Of a stretch of 64,000 nt of DNA, positions 43,144 through 56,100 are shown one piece after another. Both the position numbers and the translations under genes were made by a program. The DNA is from Aplectana chamaeleonis. Lineage: Eukaryota; Nematoda; Chromadorea; Rhabditida; Cosmocercidae. The DNA is taken from NCBI GenBank assembly GCA_029168955.1, contig JAPDOI010000268.1, positions 62,001-126,000 of the forward strand, given 5' to 3'. Below the pieces are notes generated by a model. It made no database searches. It saw only the letters and a list, made by a program, of their open reading frames with translations, and had not been told where the DNA came from. Each line of letters starts with the position of its first letter. Position 1 is the stretch's first letter.

Positions 43144-44392
43144 AAAAGATAAAGATTCATGTTTCGCTAAACAGCATACTGGTCATGTGAGGAGAGCATC
43201 TTTACAGGTCTGCGAAGCCACGACGATGAATGGGGGATCAACAGCACCACGTCTTTGAAGAACACCTCTGTTTATGTTGAATGTTATCTTTGACTAAAAA
43301 TAAATCAGTTTCAATTTTAAATTCCCTCTGTCCTCAAAAATTTCCTTCCATTGTAGCTGTCGCTTGAATATAGTGAGGCTATCAGAGCAATAATTCTAAC
43401 GAAATTTTCGACAGCTGAGGTAGGCATCATCAAATAAGGGGCAGCGCGGCGGCCAGCCTGAGGTAAGTAGTGGTTAAGAAACAGACAAATTCTGATTTTG
43501 CGGGTGCGAGGATTTCTCGCAAGTGTGAGACTCTCAAGCAGTGTTGGCGGCAACCTTTTTGCGGGTCTGTGCTTTATGCTAAAGACCTAAGGTCCATGCA
43601 TAGTCGGGCGACAAAAGCCGCGCCGCCACAGGGACTGGTAGAGGGCGACTACACAGCCTCGGGCCTGTCATCCATTACCCAACATTTCGGCGTTATTTTT
43701 GCTGCCCGACTACGCTTAAGTCTATGGAGAATGCGCACTGCATAAGTGGCCTCGCAGAGAAGCAGCTATTATCGATCGGACGAACTGTTCCGCGTTTACT
43801 CTACCGGTGAAGTTTTGTGAATATTCGGTGTAATCGAAATGTTGAACGCCGGTATAGGGGCTCTTTTTACACACCGAGGAAGAACTTGTCTTGCCTTCTG
43901 CTGCTTTATTTCCACTCGGGATCACTCCGCTTGAATTGAGTAGCATCACGTGTCAAACGGCATAAACCGGACAACTCTTCCTTCTCTGTGCGTGTAGAGA
44001 GCTCCTATCCCTTGAACGCCTGAGAAGGGACTGCTTCTCAAAGGTTTTTATAAAAAGCAAATATTAGTGGTGGCCATAAGCATATGACGACTGGCCACCT
44101 AATAAAAACTATCTAAAGATATTAATAAGACATAAATATATTAATATATAGATCTAAAGACGTTTTATTAATATCGGAAACTATCCGATATTAGTAAAAC
44201 GATTCTTTTGACATGAGTGGTAATAGTAATAACAATATCGACAATTCTAGCAAAGATAAGAATAATATCGACTATAATAATTCTATTAATCATACTAATA
44301 ATGATAAAATATTGTGTTCACTGATTTTCGTTACTGTTATCCATATAGTAATGTATAACTATTATTATTGTTTAGATGATCGCAAAACGCTT
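43144..44392. other. No gene recognised; hairpins at 43605-43715 and 44105-44205
   Basis: TAGTCGGGCGACAAAA pairs with TTTTGCTGCCCGACTA around 43605-43715. An AT-rich inverted repeat (GATATTAATAA / TTATTAATATC, ATCGGAAACTATCCGAT) lies at about 44115-44195. No coding frame is supported. Confidence 0.45.
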
Positions 44393-44464
44393 GGCTCCGG
44401 GCGAGATTGAACCAGCATATTCCCTTTCCGGGGGAGCGCCTTATCGCACTGCACCACCGGAGCC
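44393..44464 (-). pseudogene. tRNA-like sequence (pseudo-tRNA or SINE head), arginine/serine-like
   Basis: 72 bases on the minus strand with a perfect 7-bp acceptor stem (GGCTCCG / CGGAGCC), a D-arm GTGC/GCGC around AGTGCGATAAG that matches an A box, and a B box GGTTCAATC. The 7-base anticodon loop CCGGAAA lacks U33, would give GGA, and its stem is only 3-4 pairs; the T stem has a mismatch. Acceptor and D arms are closest to arginine tRNAs as I remember them. Probably not functional. Confidence 0.5.
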
Positions 44465-44593
44465 CCAGCGCTGCTCTCACTCAACTGCTCGGTAAATCTT
44501 CACCGAAGCATACCATAACATACCATAAACATACCATAACGTGCAGTGCGACGTTAAACTGCAGTTACGGCAAAAAAAACTTCCAAAAATCGT

Positions 44594-45075
<482 letters not shown>

Positions 45076-46760
45076 TAGCATTAACAATAAAATGTTAGTA
45101 GTAATGGTAAAATTAGTAGTGGTGCTGATAATGCTATGCCTGAAAGTTTTTTTCGGAATAACGTCACTGCTACATGACGATTAAACAACAATTCATTTAA
45201 TGCTACTCATCATTGCAAGCGAGCACTCAGTGATTCCTGACACCCCCGCTACGCTCTAATAATTTTCAAGTTCACCTTCGATTCCTGAAGGACGATAAAA
45301 TCCAATCAATTTGTGCACTCGACGGTGATTCTGCTGGTCACGGTAGAACTAGCTCGCGAAACCTGTGCACACAGTCGATTTCTTCCACTCGGCAATGCAA
45401 CTGGCCTCACGATCGCCTACACAGATAGCATTTCACATAGCAGAAAATGTAGTCGACGAAATAGCGTAGTGGCATTGCTCCCCGTTCTGATGGAAGCGGG
45501 GAGTGGATCGATCTCGTGCGTTAGCTAGGTTTTGAATGGAGAGCGAAACTCAGCTCACCGTCTTCTGTCCATTATGTCACCCTCTGAAAACTGAAGTTGC
45601 ACTCAAGTGCTACTTCGACATTCATGTTAAGTGGCAATTTCAAGAGGATTACTACCACCCCAGTATTCCCCATCGTTACCCTCTCGACCATCCCTGCTAG
45701 CTGGATATGGCAACTTCAATCAAGTGATACGAGGAATCGAATGCACAGGGAGCTTGGAAACTGCTTATATCTTACTAGTCGGCTAGAATCAAACTGTCCA
45801 CCGTTGTCTACTGCGGTTTATTGTAAACAAAAGTGTGCCGAGCATATGAACTCACTCCAGCTTCTCCGATTATGAAGTTACAGGTTGTTTTGATTGGTTT
45901 TTTCTTTTTTTCTGGAATATCGGAAGGTCCGTAGGGAAAGCCCAACAAAGATTATTGTTACCCTATTCATCTCACAAAACTCTCAGAAAAACTTTTTCAG
46001 GACGTCTCCTCCCCCGGGGGTCGTCATTTGTCAGGCACGATTTTAGTAGCGAGAACTTTGTCGTAGCTGTTCTGAACTCCAGCGGTAGTCGATTCAGTAT
46101 CCGGGAAATTTTGAAAGTCAATATCCGATTCAATCCATTATCCGAAGAATTACTTCGGATAACAAGTGTACTTGGAATAGGCTCACGCCGGAACGAGGAC
46201 TTTCGCTTATTCAGGAGCGAGTTGTGTATGAGAATTGAAGTGTGTGATTGGCAGATAGCACTCACGAGAGAGACTCATTTTACGTAGTGGAAGATTTGTG
46301 TGCGTGTGTTTGTTTCCTCGGCGAGAATTGGCCCACAAAGCGCAAGTAGATGAAGATTTGCGAGAAGAAGCATCTAGCTGTGGAGTCATTCAGGCAAATC
46401 TGAATCAATTGGGGATGCGTGGCGTCTCTGAATTCCCGCTTCAAATCATTCCCACTTAGTCATTCATGGATACTCATGAACACATTTGCAGTCACATATC
46501 TAGTGGAACTATCATTATTTTTTTAGTTCTCACGTCGAAGTCTGTAAGCTCACTGGTCAGATAGAGTTCGCGCAATCATTTTAGTCTGATGAATGGACGG
46601 GGCTGCGACGGTAGATCACCCGGCGCGAATCGAAGCCCCATTCTCCAGTGAGGCCGCCAACCCCGCACGGCCAGCCGCCTGGTTCATGCGTCAGACTAAA
46701 ACGAAAACGGAAATCATATGTACCTGCTTACCTGTGTATGTGTCTGTTTGGTTTTTGATA
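45076..46760. other. No gene recognised
   Basis: Several 60-120 codon frames exist on both strands without family signatures or plausible splice context. Confidence 0.4.
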
Positions 46761-46762
46761 TA

Positions 46763-47491
46763 CTCAGGCAAACCATCGCTCCGAGCGGTACCGGAGAGCT
46801 ACTCGAGCGGCGCTGCCTTTCCGCTCCCAGCGAAAATTAGCCATCTACTCGGGCCACAGCAGCCGCTCTCCGGGCCACAGCAGTATCGCTCGGAGCGATC
46901 TTCGGTCCCAACTGGCACTGCGGTCTCTGTTCGGGCGATTTTTTCAAAAATTTCCTAATTGCTATTTTTTCTTTATTTCCTCCTCTTCTGGAGAGGATTA
47001 AGCCTGTTAAGAGGATAAGGTACCTGTTACAGCCCGTGGGTCAGGAGGTTAATCCTGCCACAGGCCGCAACAAGGATACCATCCCAGCATGGTTCGCAAT
47101 GAGGAAGCCTTCCCCACCGCGGGCCATGGGGGATCCCCTCGGCCGCCAAAATTTGTCATCCTAAGAGTGATCCGAGGTCACCACTCAAGAGTGGCCTCGA
47201 AAGGCCAACTACCCCTCTACACGAGGCTAGCCGCCTTTTATACCCGCAGGATTGGTTGTTCTTTGAGTGATAACGTGGCTCGCACGTTATCACTCAAAGA
47301 ACAACCAATCCCGCGTCTCTCTATCTCTGGGGATGGCACCGCTGTGGCCCCGAGAGCGACCGGAGAGCGACCGAGGGGCGAACTGGCACCGGACAGGGAC
47401 CGCGGTGCCAGTTGGCCCCTCGGTCGCTGTCCGGGCGATGACGTCATAATTGGGAGGAGCCGGTCCCGCTCGGAGCGATGGTTTGCCTGAG
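46763..47491. mobile_element. TA-flanked inverted-repeat element, 729 bp
   Basis: Termini CTCAGGCAAACCATCGCTCC and GGAGCGATGGTTTGCCTGAG are perfect inverted repeats. TA lies on both sides (46761-46762 and 47492-47493), as in Tc1/mariner-type insertions. Subterminal GGACCG/GCGGTCCC and CCAACTGGCAC/GTGCCAGTTGG motifs are also inverted. No transposase frame. Confidence 0.85.
47249..47311. repeat. Perfect hairpin: 29-bp arms, 5-base loop
   Basis: 47249-47277 (starting GGATTGGTTGTTCTTTGAGT) is the exact reverse complement of 47283-47311, with loop GCTCG. It lies inside the TA-flanked element. Perfect pairing over 29 bp is unlike the diverged arms elsewhere and suggests recent formation or ongoing correction. 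Confidence 0.93.
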
Positions 47492-47724
47492 TAGTTGAGC
47501 TTTTAGCCTTGAAGTAGCTAGATGTATGAATTTTGTCGATATCGATGCAAATTACTCCATATAATTTACCCTTCCAACCAAACGAGTCGCATGCATGTAA
47601 AAACCTTTCGCAAAATTCAGTTCAGTCGTTGGACAAAACTCGATCATTGCGGCGGGCCGTGCGGCTTCCGGGACGCTACCGTTTGGAAGAGTTTCGGTCG
47701 CAAGCAACGATCTTTCGCGACAGC

Positions 47725-47890
47725 CGCGCCCATGTGCCCTCTGTTTCCGTGTGAATTTTATTTCCGTTCATCGCGTGCGTAGGCACGCGCGTGCTGCATC
47801 TCCTTATCCCCACAATTTCTCGCTGTCTCTACCCTCGCTCCGCACAAGCGCGCGAGGGAACAGAGTGAATCGGACTTGGAACTAGAGGAT
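47725..47890 (-). repeat. Copy of the foldback arm seen at 174-655
   Basis: TTTCCGTGTGAATTTTATTTC then CGTTCATCGCGTGCGT is the reverse complement of 610-647. The rest (GCGCGAGGGAAC, GGAACTAGAGGATACTC) echoes the other arm, giving an overall inverted repeat across 47730-47890. Confidence 0.6.
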
Positions 47891-49662
47891 ACTCGACTTA
47901 TTTCTGTGGAGGCATCATAGATTCGACGAAGAAAAGTTCTTCAGTACGATGGGTTATACCGTCAGGCCTGCGATGACTAATTCGGGCGGCGCTGAGTTGA
48001 AGCGGGTGCTGCGCGGCCGCGCGTCTTGTATCAGATTGCCTCCGCCATTGACATTCAGGTGATTCTGCTAGCCTGCTGCCCGTATCCCTCACATTTTTTC
48101 GACATCTTCGTTTTCAGATTATCAAGATTACGAGCAGAAGGCTGACGAAATCACTTGAATAACAGTGGCGGGTGCACTCGGAAACAGGGTCAGGCGGGGG
48201 TTGTCAAGCTGTACAACGGTGGGGTCTTCGAAATTTAGAGTTTTTTCTGGGGGGACGTAATAATTTCGGGCCGAAACTTCGAAGAATCTGGGGATTTTTC
48301 AGTCGCCTTTTTTTCTGTGAGAAAAACAGGTCTTGGAATGAGAGGTTCGGACGCGGTTGTCTTACATATTGTAAAAGCAACAAAACGATCAAAGAGAACA
48401 TTAGTGCAGCACCACAACAGTACATGTAAGGAAGGTATCTATACATAACGATGAAATAGCCGTATTCTAGGCAGTATTAAAATTTTCAGCTCATAAAGAC
48501 GAGTTACATTCATTAATCGGGCCTATTACCGCTTTAATTCTCTACTTCCAAAAATGGACAACGTACGTACCACCCATGAAAATTCAGATTTTCACGTTTC
48601 TGACAAAATATTCAGATTCTCCATGAAATTCCCTACAAACTGATACCTAACACCCCTCCCATGATTTCAAATTACGAAGAAAAGCGCCTAAAACACGTTT
48701 TACCAATGTTCAATACCGTTGTTCAGAACCGCGTCTTCGGCCGAAAATGGACAAGGCTAACATTTTTTTTTTCAAAAAAAAAACGATTCTGAGACCCTAA
48801 AGGTAAAACTCATATCCTTGTCCTATCCTCTACTCATGACCACGATGCCGCTCGAAAACTGCTCAATTCGGAGCATTCCGGAGCAAGGGCTTGATTTACC
48901 ACTGCGGCGAGCCGTCGAAAAATATCACGCTTCAGAGCCGAACCGCTTCTGGCGTACTGCGGTGCCGGCGAAACTACCACCTGTGAACCCCATCTCCTGC
49001 TCGCGCTCGTACCCCTATTGTGCCCTTGGTACAAATCCTTTTTCAAGGACAGTTTCATCATTTCCCATCTTTCCTTGCCCGCGAGGGGCCCTTTTTCAAT
49101 TTTCTCTGTCATTTTTCGGTTTTTTGTGGTTTAGAGCGGTGTCTTGGTGGTGTTTTGAAGGACACGAGCTGAATCTTACCTTTAAAACTCCTCGAGAACA
49201 CCGGTCGAAACCACAAACCTTATTGTCTGTGGGGGGGGGGGGATAAATTCACTCAGCGTCGTGGCTGTTCCACGGCTATGGCTAAGGCCTCTCTCAGAGA
49301 GCTACCGCCGCTTGACGCAATGGAATGATAGCCATGAGGATCGATCGAGTCGATCGCATGTCGATCTGTATTCAAAACATGTCATCGCGGCGATCAGCGA
49401 TTGAGGTGTGAAATAGGCCTAATTTGGGGTGACTACATTTTCTGAACGCGTGCAAAATTGCATTACCGTACACCGTAGTGAAGAGTGCAAAGTGAAGGGT
49501 AGTAGGGAGTCAAGTAGTTTTTAAGTAAAATATTTAGGTTAAAAAATCTTTTTTAGAATTTTCCAACTGCAAAAACGGCCAAAAAATTTTACAACCTGGC
49601 GGGACGCAACAGTTTTGGACATTTTTCTAAAGTTCTGAGTTAGCTTAGCTCTGCTCGCTTGA
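47891..49662. other. No gene recognised
   Basis: Contains a run of G near 49232. The 142-codon open frame at 48818-49246 runs into this G-run and has no signature. A GATCGAT/ATCGATC-rich stretch at 49335-49410 recalls 24580-24705. Confidence 0.4.
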
Positions 49663-50129
49663 AGGCAGGGTTCGCAATAAAATAGGTTGTTCTGCTGACC
49701 TTATGGAAAGGTAGATCTGGCCATGACAAAAGCAAAAATGAGTAAAAAAATTGGATAAAAAACGCTCAGGAAAAAGTTATTGGTTGGTGTCCTCCCGCCC
49801 CAAAATAACGGGATTTCTATAAATGCCTGTTTTGTCAACTTTTGTTACGCTTCCAAAGTAATTTTTAAGCATTTCTGGAGACTACTGACCACTTCAACAG
49901 CAAAATAAAAGGTGGATAAACAAGCATTAACGAAAATCTCGTTAATTAGGGGGCCGGCCGGCCGGCACTGGTAATTAGCCATCACACCTTGTTTTTGAGC
50001 GTTTTCCCCGAGAATTTGCGGATTTTTTCACTTATTTTTACTTTTGTGATTACCAAATCTACATTTCACTCTGCCTCGTGTGGTCATCCCGACTCGTTGC
50101 ATCTTTTTCATTGAAGACACGTTTCAACG

Positions 50130-50858
50130 ATGCCACCCAAGTGCAACTGTAAGGAGGAGCCGTCCAAGTGGTTGCAGCCAATTCTAGATAGGTGGGACGG
50201 TTACCTTGATCGCTTTGATAAGGTGTTCGACTTGTTTGCTAAGATGCAGGAGTGGTAGAGCTCTGTTCTTGAAAAACTCAATGTTTCAGAGTCGAAGGTG
50301 GCGATGAAGTCTGACCAGGATCCTAACCCGAAGCCAGCCCTCTATAGCACGCTAGTAAAATTCCAGGCAGACTCGGAGCTTGTGCGTGCCAAAGCTTGTC
50401 GAATCACATGGGTTGGCATTGGCGAGCAACCAAATGATCAGGCCACCCACGCATTCGACAAGGAGGCCATCAAAGAGGTTATCGAAACCTCAGGCGACGA
50501 TGATCTGTTCAGGGAGTTTAGGAATGGCAAGATAGACTTCCATAGGCACCCCAAAAATAAGCCTATTGCGGAGAATTCTCGTCCTCGAATTATAAAAATT
50601 AGTTTAGGCAGTCAGGAGCTGAGGGACAGGCTGCTAGATCACATGCGAACAGGACGACAGTCACTCACGGAACGATTCGTACATTCATATGCAAGACGGG
50701 ATTATACGAGAGAGGAGCTCGAGCATGATCGAAAACTCCGCGAAAAGGCAGGATTGCAGAACAAAGAAGAAGGCAAGTTATTGTATGTTGTGAGGGACCT
50801 AGCAATTCATAAACTCAAATCCCCTCGTGAGCTGCCAGTCCGCCAGCCAAACCTTTAA
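50130..50858 (+). pseudogene. LINE ORF1 protein (nucleic-acid-binding, gag-like) with one premature stop
   Basis: ATG at 50130 begins MPPKCNCKEEPSKW and runs in one frame to TAA at 50856-50858, except for TAG at 50256-50258. LINE ORF1 proteins bind element RNA and act as chaperones in the ribonucleoprotein. The middle part (ITWVGIGEQP, then RPRIIKISLGSQELRDRLLD) and the C-terminal FVHSYARRDYTREELEHDRK, LREKAGLQNKEEGK follow the layout of CR1-type ORF1s with an RRM-like fold followed by a basic helical segment. The N-terminal CxC and an acidic/aromatic helix precede the stop. Apart from the stop the reading frame is open for 243 codons, so decay is recent or the stop is a sequencing error. Confidence 0.7.
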
Positions 50859-51625
50859 ATCGCTAATGTCGAAGAGCCAACATCATCTGCCTCTTCTTCG
50901 ACCCGCTAGGAATAGGGAATTAATAATTCGCCTCAGAATACTGCCCCGGTTCAAACCATACCATATTGCCTTTTCAATTCAAACCATAAATTTTGCCTTT
51001 TTAACGCGCGATCCATCGTTAACAAAACTCCTGATCTGAATTTTTTTTGCAGCAAAAGCCTAGAGGAGTTTTCATCACTGAAAACTGGTGCAAACCCTGC
51101 TCTGTCCACGATGCTATCTTGAGTTGTGATTCATTTTACTCAGTTTATCGATGCGACCGAGAGGGGGACCGAATAGGAGGGGGAGTGTTGGCTCTTCTTC
51201 GCAAAGACGTCTCTCATAGTTTTGTTATGAAAAAAGATTTCCATGGTCTTATTCAGTCTATCGTTCTTCAGATTGAAACAGCCCAGAATAATATCCAACT
51301 TGTTCTTGCCTATCGAAGTCCCTTTTGTACTACGGTGCCATTTGCTGAATTCATTGATTCCCTCCAAGATTTATACATAAATTGGAATAGTCAAGTCCTA
51401 GTAATGGGAGATTTTAATTTCCTCGCTATAGACTGGCAGCGTATGGCCCATCGCGGAAACATTTCTACGCCGTCGTCCAACTTATTTTTGAATTTTGCTA
51501 AAACAACCGAGTTCCAACAGATTATTTCTGAACCCACTCATGGCCTTAATATTTTAGATATCATGTTGGTTTCTCACCCAAGTATCATTGATCACTATTG
51601 CGTGCTACCTCCCTTCAGTACTTCT

Positions 51626-53149
51626 GGGCCAGTAGCAATCCCCTATTGTGGTGACTTTAAATAGGCAGCCAACCTGAGGTTGGTGACGCCCATATGCCTC
51701 CTATGGTTGACACCCTGGAACGAGATTTATCTCGAAGGGTGGTGTTGAATGCAAAACTCTCAATCGTAGGAGCGTTTGAACCAACACAGCACGAGCCTAG
51801 GCGACGGACGCCCATTACAGCGCCTTAGACCACTAGGCCACACGTACACATATGAGTGGACGTTTCATGTTTTTCTACATACACTCCCTCCACAGTTCTT
51901 CGTATCCATTGCAACTTTGATCGAGGTAGTGGTCGTAAATATGGGTTTCGAGAACGTGCCCATGTGTATCTTTCAGGTATAACAATTCTTCAGCATTGAA
52001 TGATGGGATTCTAGAGTCTTCCACAAAAATCATCGAACCGACAGAATTTTAGGTTTAGAAAGCGATTTTGAGATTATTTTGTTAGATGGCCATTTATCAC
52101 CGATATCACGATACGCAATACTTTGAAATTTCATTTTGGATAACATAAGGTTGCAATTTCATTGCAACCTTGTGTTTTCCTTCACAAGGTAAACCAAAGA
52201 GTTCAGAGAGGATTTTTTTAAATTATGGACTAATTTTTCCTCAGTCTGTTTCATGCTTCCCAGTCCACATAGAAAGTAGTGGAATTGTTCCTAGAGAAGT
52301 GAAAGACAATAGCCGCACTCAGATGAACAATTATACAGAGTTTAGTAACTAGAACACGCGGATCGCGTAAATTTTATGCTTTTTCTCGAGAACGAAACAA
52401 CTTCGCAGCCATCACTTTTAGATGGCTATCTTGGCGAATCTGTTCTCACCTGTAGTGAGCGACTATTTAAAAAAAATCCAAAATTGGTCGAATATGGCCA
52501 AAACAACTTCTAGGAAATTCAAATTTAGCTCAGAATTGTAGTAAAGCATGTGAAATCTATAAAGGAGGCTCCTTCATGACAGCTGCGTTCAATTCGAAGT
52601 GAATCTCTCACCAATCTTTGCCAGAAATCTTCGAGTCATCAATTGAACCTTCGAACGTTTCGCCTGTCTTTCCTTTCAGCTGGCAGCGGAGCTGGATGGC
52701 TGCCAGCCGGCAGGTGCAATTATTCCTTGGCCCCCTAAACAGCGAGAATGGCCGCCCTGCTGTGATGGGGTGATAAGTGGACAGCGGACTGGTCGGTTCG
52801 CAAGCGCTCCACTGCCTTCTCTCGGGGCGCACTTTACTCAAAAAGTCGCCACCATTGGACGTGCACGACCCCACGTCCGCGGTATCGACCAAAATTCTCT
52901 TCGCATCGCGCGCTATTTCTCTTTCCTTTGCGGCGGTGAGCGAAGTCACCACCCGTTTCTTGCAGTCAGCCACCTCGCAAAAGAACGCTCACTGCTGCCA
53001 GGTGGCTGACTATAACGGTCATTAACTTGGGCGCCGCCTGTGCAATTCTATGCCGGCGTGTTCACATCGATAGCCAATCACTGATTGACACTGTCACCAC
53101 GCAGTGACAGCCGGTAGCTGCCACCTCCTGAGGGGATTGCTACTGGCCC
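51626..53149. mobile_element. Element with perfect 18-bp terminal inverted repeats, inserted in the LINE endonuclease
   Basis: GGGCCAGTAGCAATCCCC (51626-51643) is the exact reverse complement of 53132-53149. Removing it restores continuity between STS and DHN of the endonuclease apart from one extra T at the junction, so both ends are fixed by the interrupted coding sequence. Inside are a minus-strand tRNA-like region, a short palindrome AAGGTTGCAAT/ATTGCAACCTT (52147-52174) and a perfect AGTCAGCCACCT / AGGTGGCTGACT hairpin at about 52967-53011. No transposase is recognised, so it is non-autonomous and of unassigned superfamily. Confidence 0.85.
51663..51845 (-). repeat. tRNA-derived SINE-like sequence inside the inserted element
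   Basis: Read on the minus strand, 51842-51764 has an A-box-like TGGCCTAGTGGTCTAAGGCG and a B box GGTTCAAACGC in tRNA spacing, then a body with a hairpin (CACCCTTCGAGATAAATCTC, GTTCCAGGGTG) ending near 51663. The acceptor stem is not conserved, so it is not a working tRNA. Confidence 0.5.
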
Positions 53150-56100
53150 TGACCACAACTGCATTGAGTTTTCAATCTCCAATCCGCCTGTGATTTTTGG
53201 TCACGAAACGGAAGAGCGTTTCAGAGACTTCTCAAAAAGAAATTTTGATGCCATTGTCTCCGAACTCAATCAGGTAGACTGGACAGCAGTGAGTCGCCTG
53301 TCCAAAGACGTAGACACTTTCTATTCAAACATCGTCAACACGTGCCACCGTTTGATTGAGAAATAAGTCCCTATTGTTCAGCGCAAGAAAAACCTTGTGA
53401 AATACCCGAAGCGAATACAGGTTCTGGTAGCGAAAGTTAAGCGTCTGCACTCTACCTCTTTGCCTTTTGACAGCAGTTTCAAAACATACTCTAGAAAACT
53501 AAAAAGAGCCTTGGCTCGGTATGAACTCAAAAAAGAAGTTAAATTAGCATCTGCTAAGAACACGAAGCGGTTTTTCAGTTACCGCCGGAAAAAAGCTGAA
53601 CCTGGAGGACTCTATAGCGAGCCTGGTTTCGACGCACGGTGTGGCGGTAAAGGATGACGCGAGCAAAGCAAGCCTCTTCGCTGAGTATTTCAAATCGGTG
53701 TACACATCTCATCCTAATTCTGATGCAGATCTGGGTTCCATGACTGACACTAGGTTGGAGTGGGTTGACATATCGAGCGATGCAGTCTATGCTACGTTAC
53801 GCAAGCTTCCTAGTAGAGTATCCACATCGCCTGACTATATATGTACCGTATATTTTTCTCAAAAAGGCTGCACTTGGTCTCACGTCTCCTTTGACTATAT
53901 TGTTCAATCGACTCCTACTGCATGGAGAGGTTCCTGAACTGTGGAAAATGGGACTCGTGCGACCAGTGTTTAAAAAGGGAAGCAGAAGCAATGTCAGAAA
54001 TTATCGTCCGATCTGTCTCACTAGTTCTACCGGCAAGGTTATGGAACGAATAATCTGCAAAACTATCACCGATTACCTCACAGACGAGAAGTTGTTGTGT
54101 GACCAACAGCACGGATTTCTGAGGTGCAGGTCCACAACTTCAGCGCTAATATCAACTATTCCGCTCTGGCAAGGGGAAATTGATAGAGGTAGCTACGTCT
54201 CTGTCTGTTTCGTTGACTACGCGAAAGCGTTCGATCCCGTTTCCATACCACTACTTTTGAAGAAGCTCCAATCATATGGCATAACTGGTCAACTACTTGC
54301 ATTTCTGCGTTCATTTTTGTGTGATAGGCTCCAGTCAGTCAAGATAAACGATGCCATCTCTCAGCATTATCAGACACCTAGTGGTGTCCCACAAGGCACT
54401 TGCCTTGGACCACTCATGTTCATGCTGTTCATAAATGACCTTACTAAAATTTTTCCTACAGGAACGGCGTGCAGCATGTATGCGGACGACGCTAAAATAT
54501 ACACCATTAACAATTGTGCAAAACTTCAGTCTGCCATTGATGCACTGGAAACTTGGTCAAAAGAGTGGTGCTTGGAAATTTCCATCGAAAAAACATCTGT
54601 CATGAAAACCGGAAAAACTCATCCCAGTTTCCCTTTCACTCTATCTGGCAAGTCCCTGAGGTGCGCAACTGAAGTCCGTGATCTAGGTATAGTATATGAT
54701 GATAAACTCGAGTTCGAAAGGTACATAAGAGGGCAGGTGAACAGTGCTGGTTCCAGATCCAATTACATCCTTAGAGCCTTCAAAAGCAGAGATCCCATTT
54801 TTTTGTTTCAGCTATTTGCGCTCTATGTCAGGCCACAACTGGAGTATTGCTCACCCATTTGGTCACCGCATAAGAAAATACTTATCGATGAGATCGAAAA
54901 GGTCCAGCGCAGTTTCACCTACCGCTGTTTTGTTCGGAGACGAATAACTAGCGTTCCATATGAACAACGCCTTCGCATGCTTGGAGCTGAAACTTTGGAA
55001 TATCGACGGAAATTGATAGATTTCAGTCTCATGTATAAACTGACTACGGATGAGATCTTTTTGAACCTATCTGATTTTTTTGATTTATCGGCAACTATCG
55101 GGACTTCAAGAGGGCACTCTTACAGAATACGCCATGAAAAGCCTCGTACTCGTAGCTATGAGGGATCGTTTTTAGTTAGTTGCTGGTTTGTGGAATAGTC
55201 TGAGCCCAGATTTTTTCAAGTGGAGGAAGTCTCATAGCTTCCAGATTCACCTTGCGAAGCATCTAGAAAGTTTAGCAGGCGAGTAAGCCCAGGGTCAATG
55301 CTCTGCTGCGGGGATCCTTATGAACCGAATTCGAACCTTTTTTTTCACCAAGTTTTCTCACATCTCTATTGCAGAAAACGCGTGCACACTTATTCTTTAT
55401 TTTCCAAAAAAGGTGAGATCGAACGATTCACGTGAACATGGGGCTGACGGTGTGGCTGTGGCGTTGATGGTGGCGTCGATCGTCGTGGCGGCGGTGTAGT
55501 CGTCGTCGGGTGCGAAGGCCGGCTGCTGGTGTTGATTGTGGCGTGGTCGGTGGGCGACTGAACGTCGTCGATCGGTGCAGAGGCGGCGCGGCAGGGCTGG
55601 CTGGTGATGACGGTAAGTGAATGGCTTTGATGTGCTTGGAGCTGTGGCAGCCGTATTTATGTGGCTGTCATTAGCGCGCGATCACCCATCGCCGCTTGCT
55701 ATTGGCCGTTCTTGAGCGGTCATGGGAAAGGCAGTGATCTTTCAGGCAGTTTTTCCCGTTTCTGGTAATTTGATGAAAAGATGTGACTACGGAAGCTTTT
55801 TTGTCAATTTCTCATTTACCATTAAGAAGTTTGAAGGTTTGGTGGTAACTGTCTACTTACAGAATGGTTCGCTGAGTAGTTTTTCTAGCGCTTCAATGGT
55901 TTGGACTTCGTCAATCTCGCCTTCATCGCCAGTGGTGGATATTTGGAATGTCAGGAATCTTACTATAGCCCCCTCTACCCCTCACATGATTTTTCTCACT
56001 TATTCCTATGTTGAATACTGGTCTCACGCTAAATGTTGCCTTTTCATAGCTATGGAAATTTTCTTCGTAACAGTCTAATTTGTTCTGTATTAATTCTTGG

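Larger units (their letters stand above)
51005..55287 (+). pseudogene. LINE ORF2: apurinic-like endonuclease plus reverse transcriptase, interrupted
   Basis: ORF2 nicks target DNA and copies element RNA there. The endonuclease starts NARSIVNKTP (about 51005), changes frame near 51045, then has VFITENWCKP, GGGVLALLRKDV, GDFNFLAIDW and PTHGLNILDIMLV. Its final catalytic block is split by an insertion (51626-53149) between STS on the left and DHNCIEFSI on the right. The linker continues (RFRDFSKRNFDAI) with TAA at 53364-53366 and a frameshift near 53600. The RT begins DDASKASLFAEYFKSVYT, changes frame near 53830, then is open to 55198 with RPVFKKGS, NYRPICLTS, FVDYAKAFD, SGVPQGTCLGP, YADD (54479-54490) and YVRPQLEYCSPIW. 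After another frameshift near 55170 the true C-terminus (LWNSLSPDFFKW) ends at TAA 55285-55287. RT catalytic residues are intact; the ORF is not. Confidence 0.85.

Noticed and set aside
44393..44464. Functional tRNA gene
   Set aside because: No U33, weak anticodon stem and a T-stem mismatch; kept only as a tRNA-like pseudogene.
46593..47490. Open frames of 121 and 133 codons on the plus strand
   Set aside because: They lie within or across a MITE with inverted termini and are Arg/Pro/Gly-rich products of GC-rich repeat DNA.
48818..49246. 142-codon open frame
   Set aside because: No family signature, ends in a poly-G run and has an open frame on the opposite strand over the same DNA.
55440..55620. 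GTCGTCGG/GTGGCG-rich segment as a coding exon or CpG-rich promoter
   Set aside because: It is short-period repetitive, has no family signature and lies after the LINE coding end; treated as uncertain sequence within the element.
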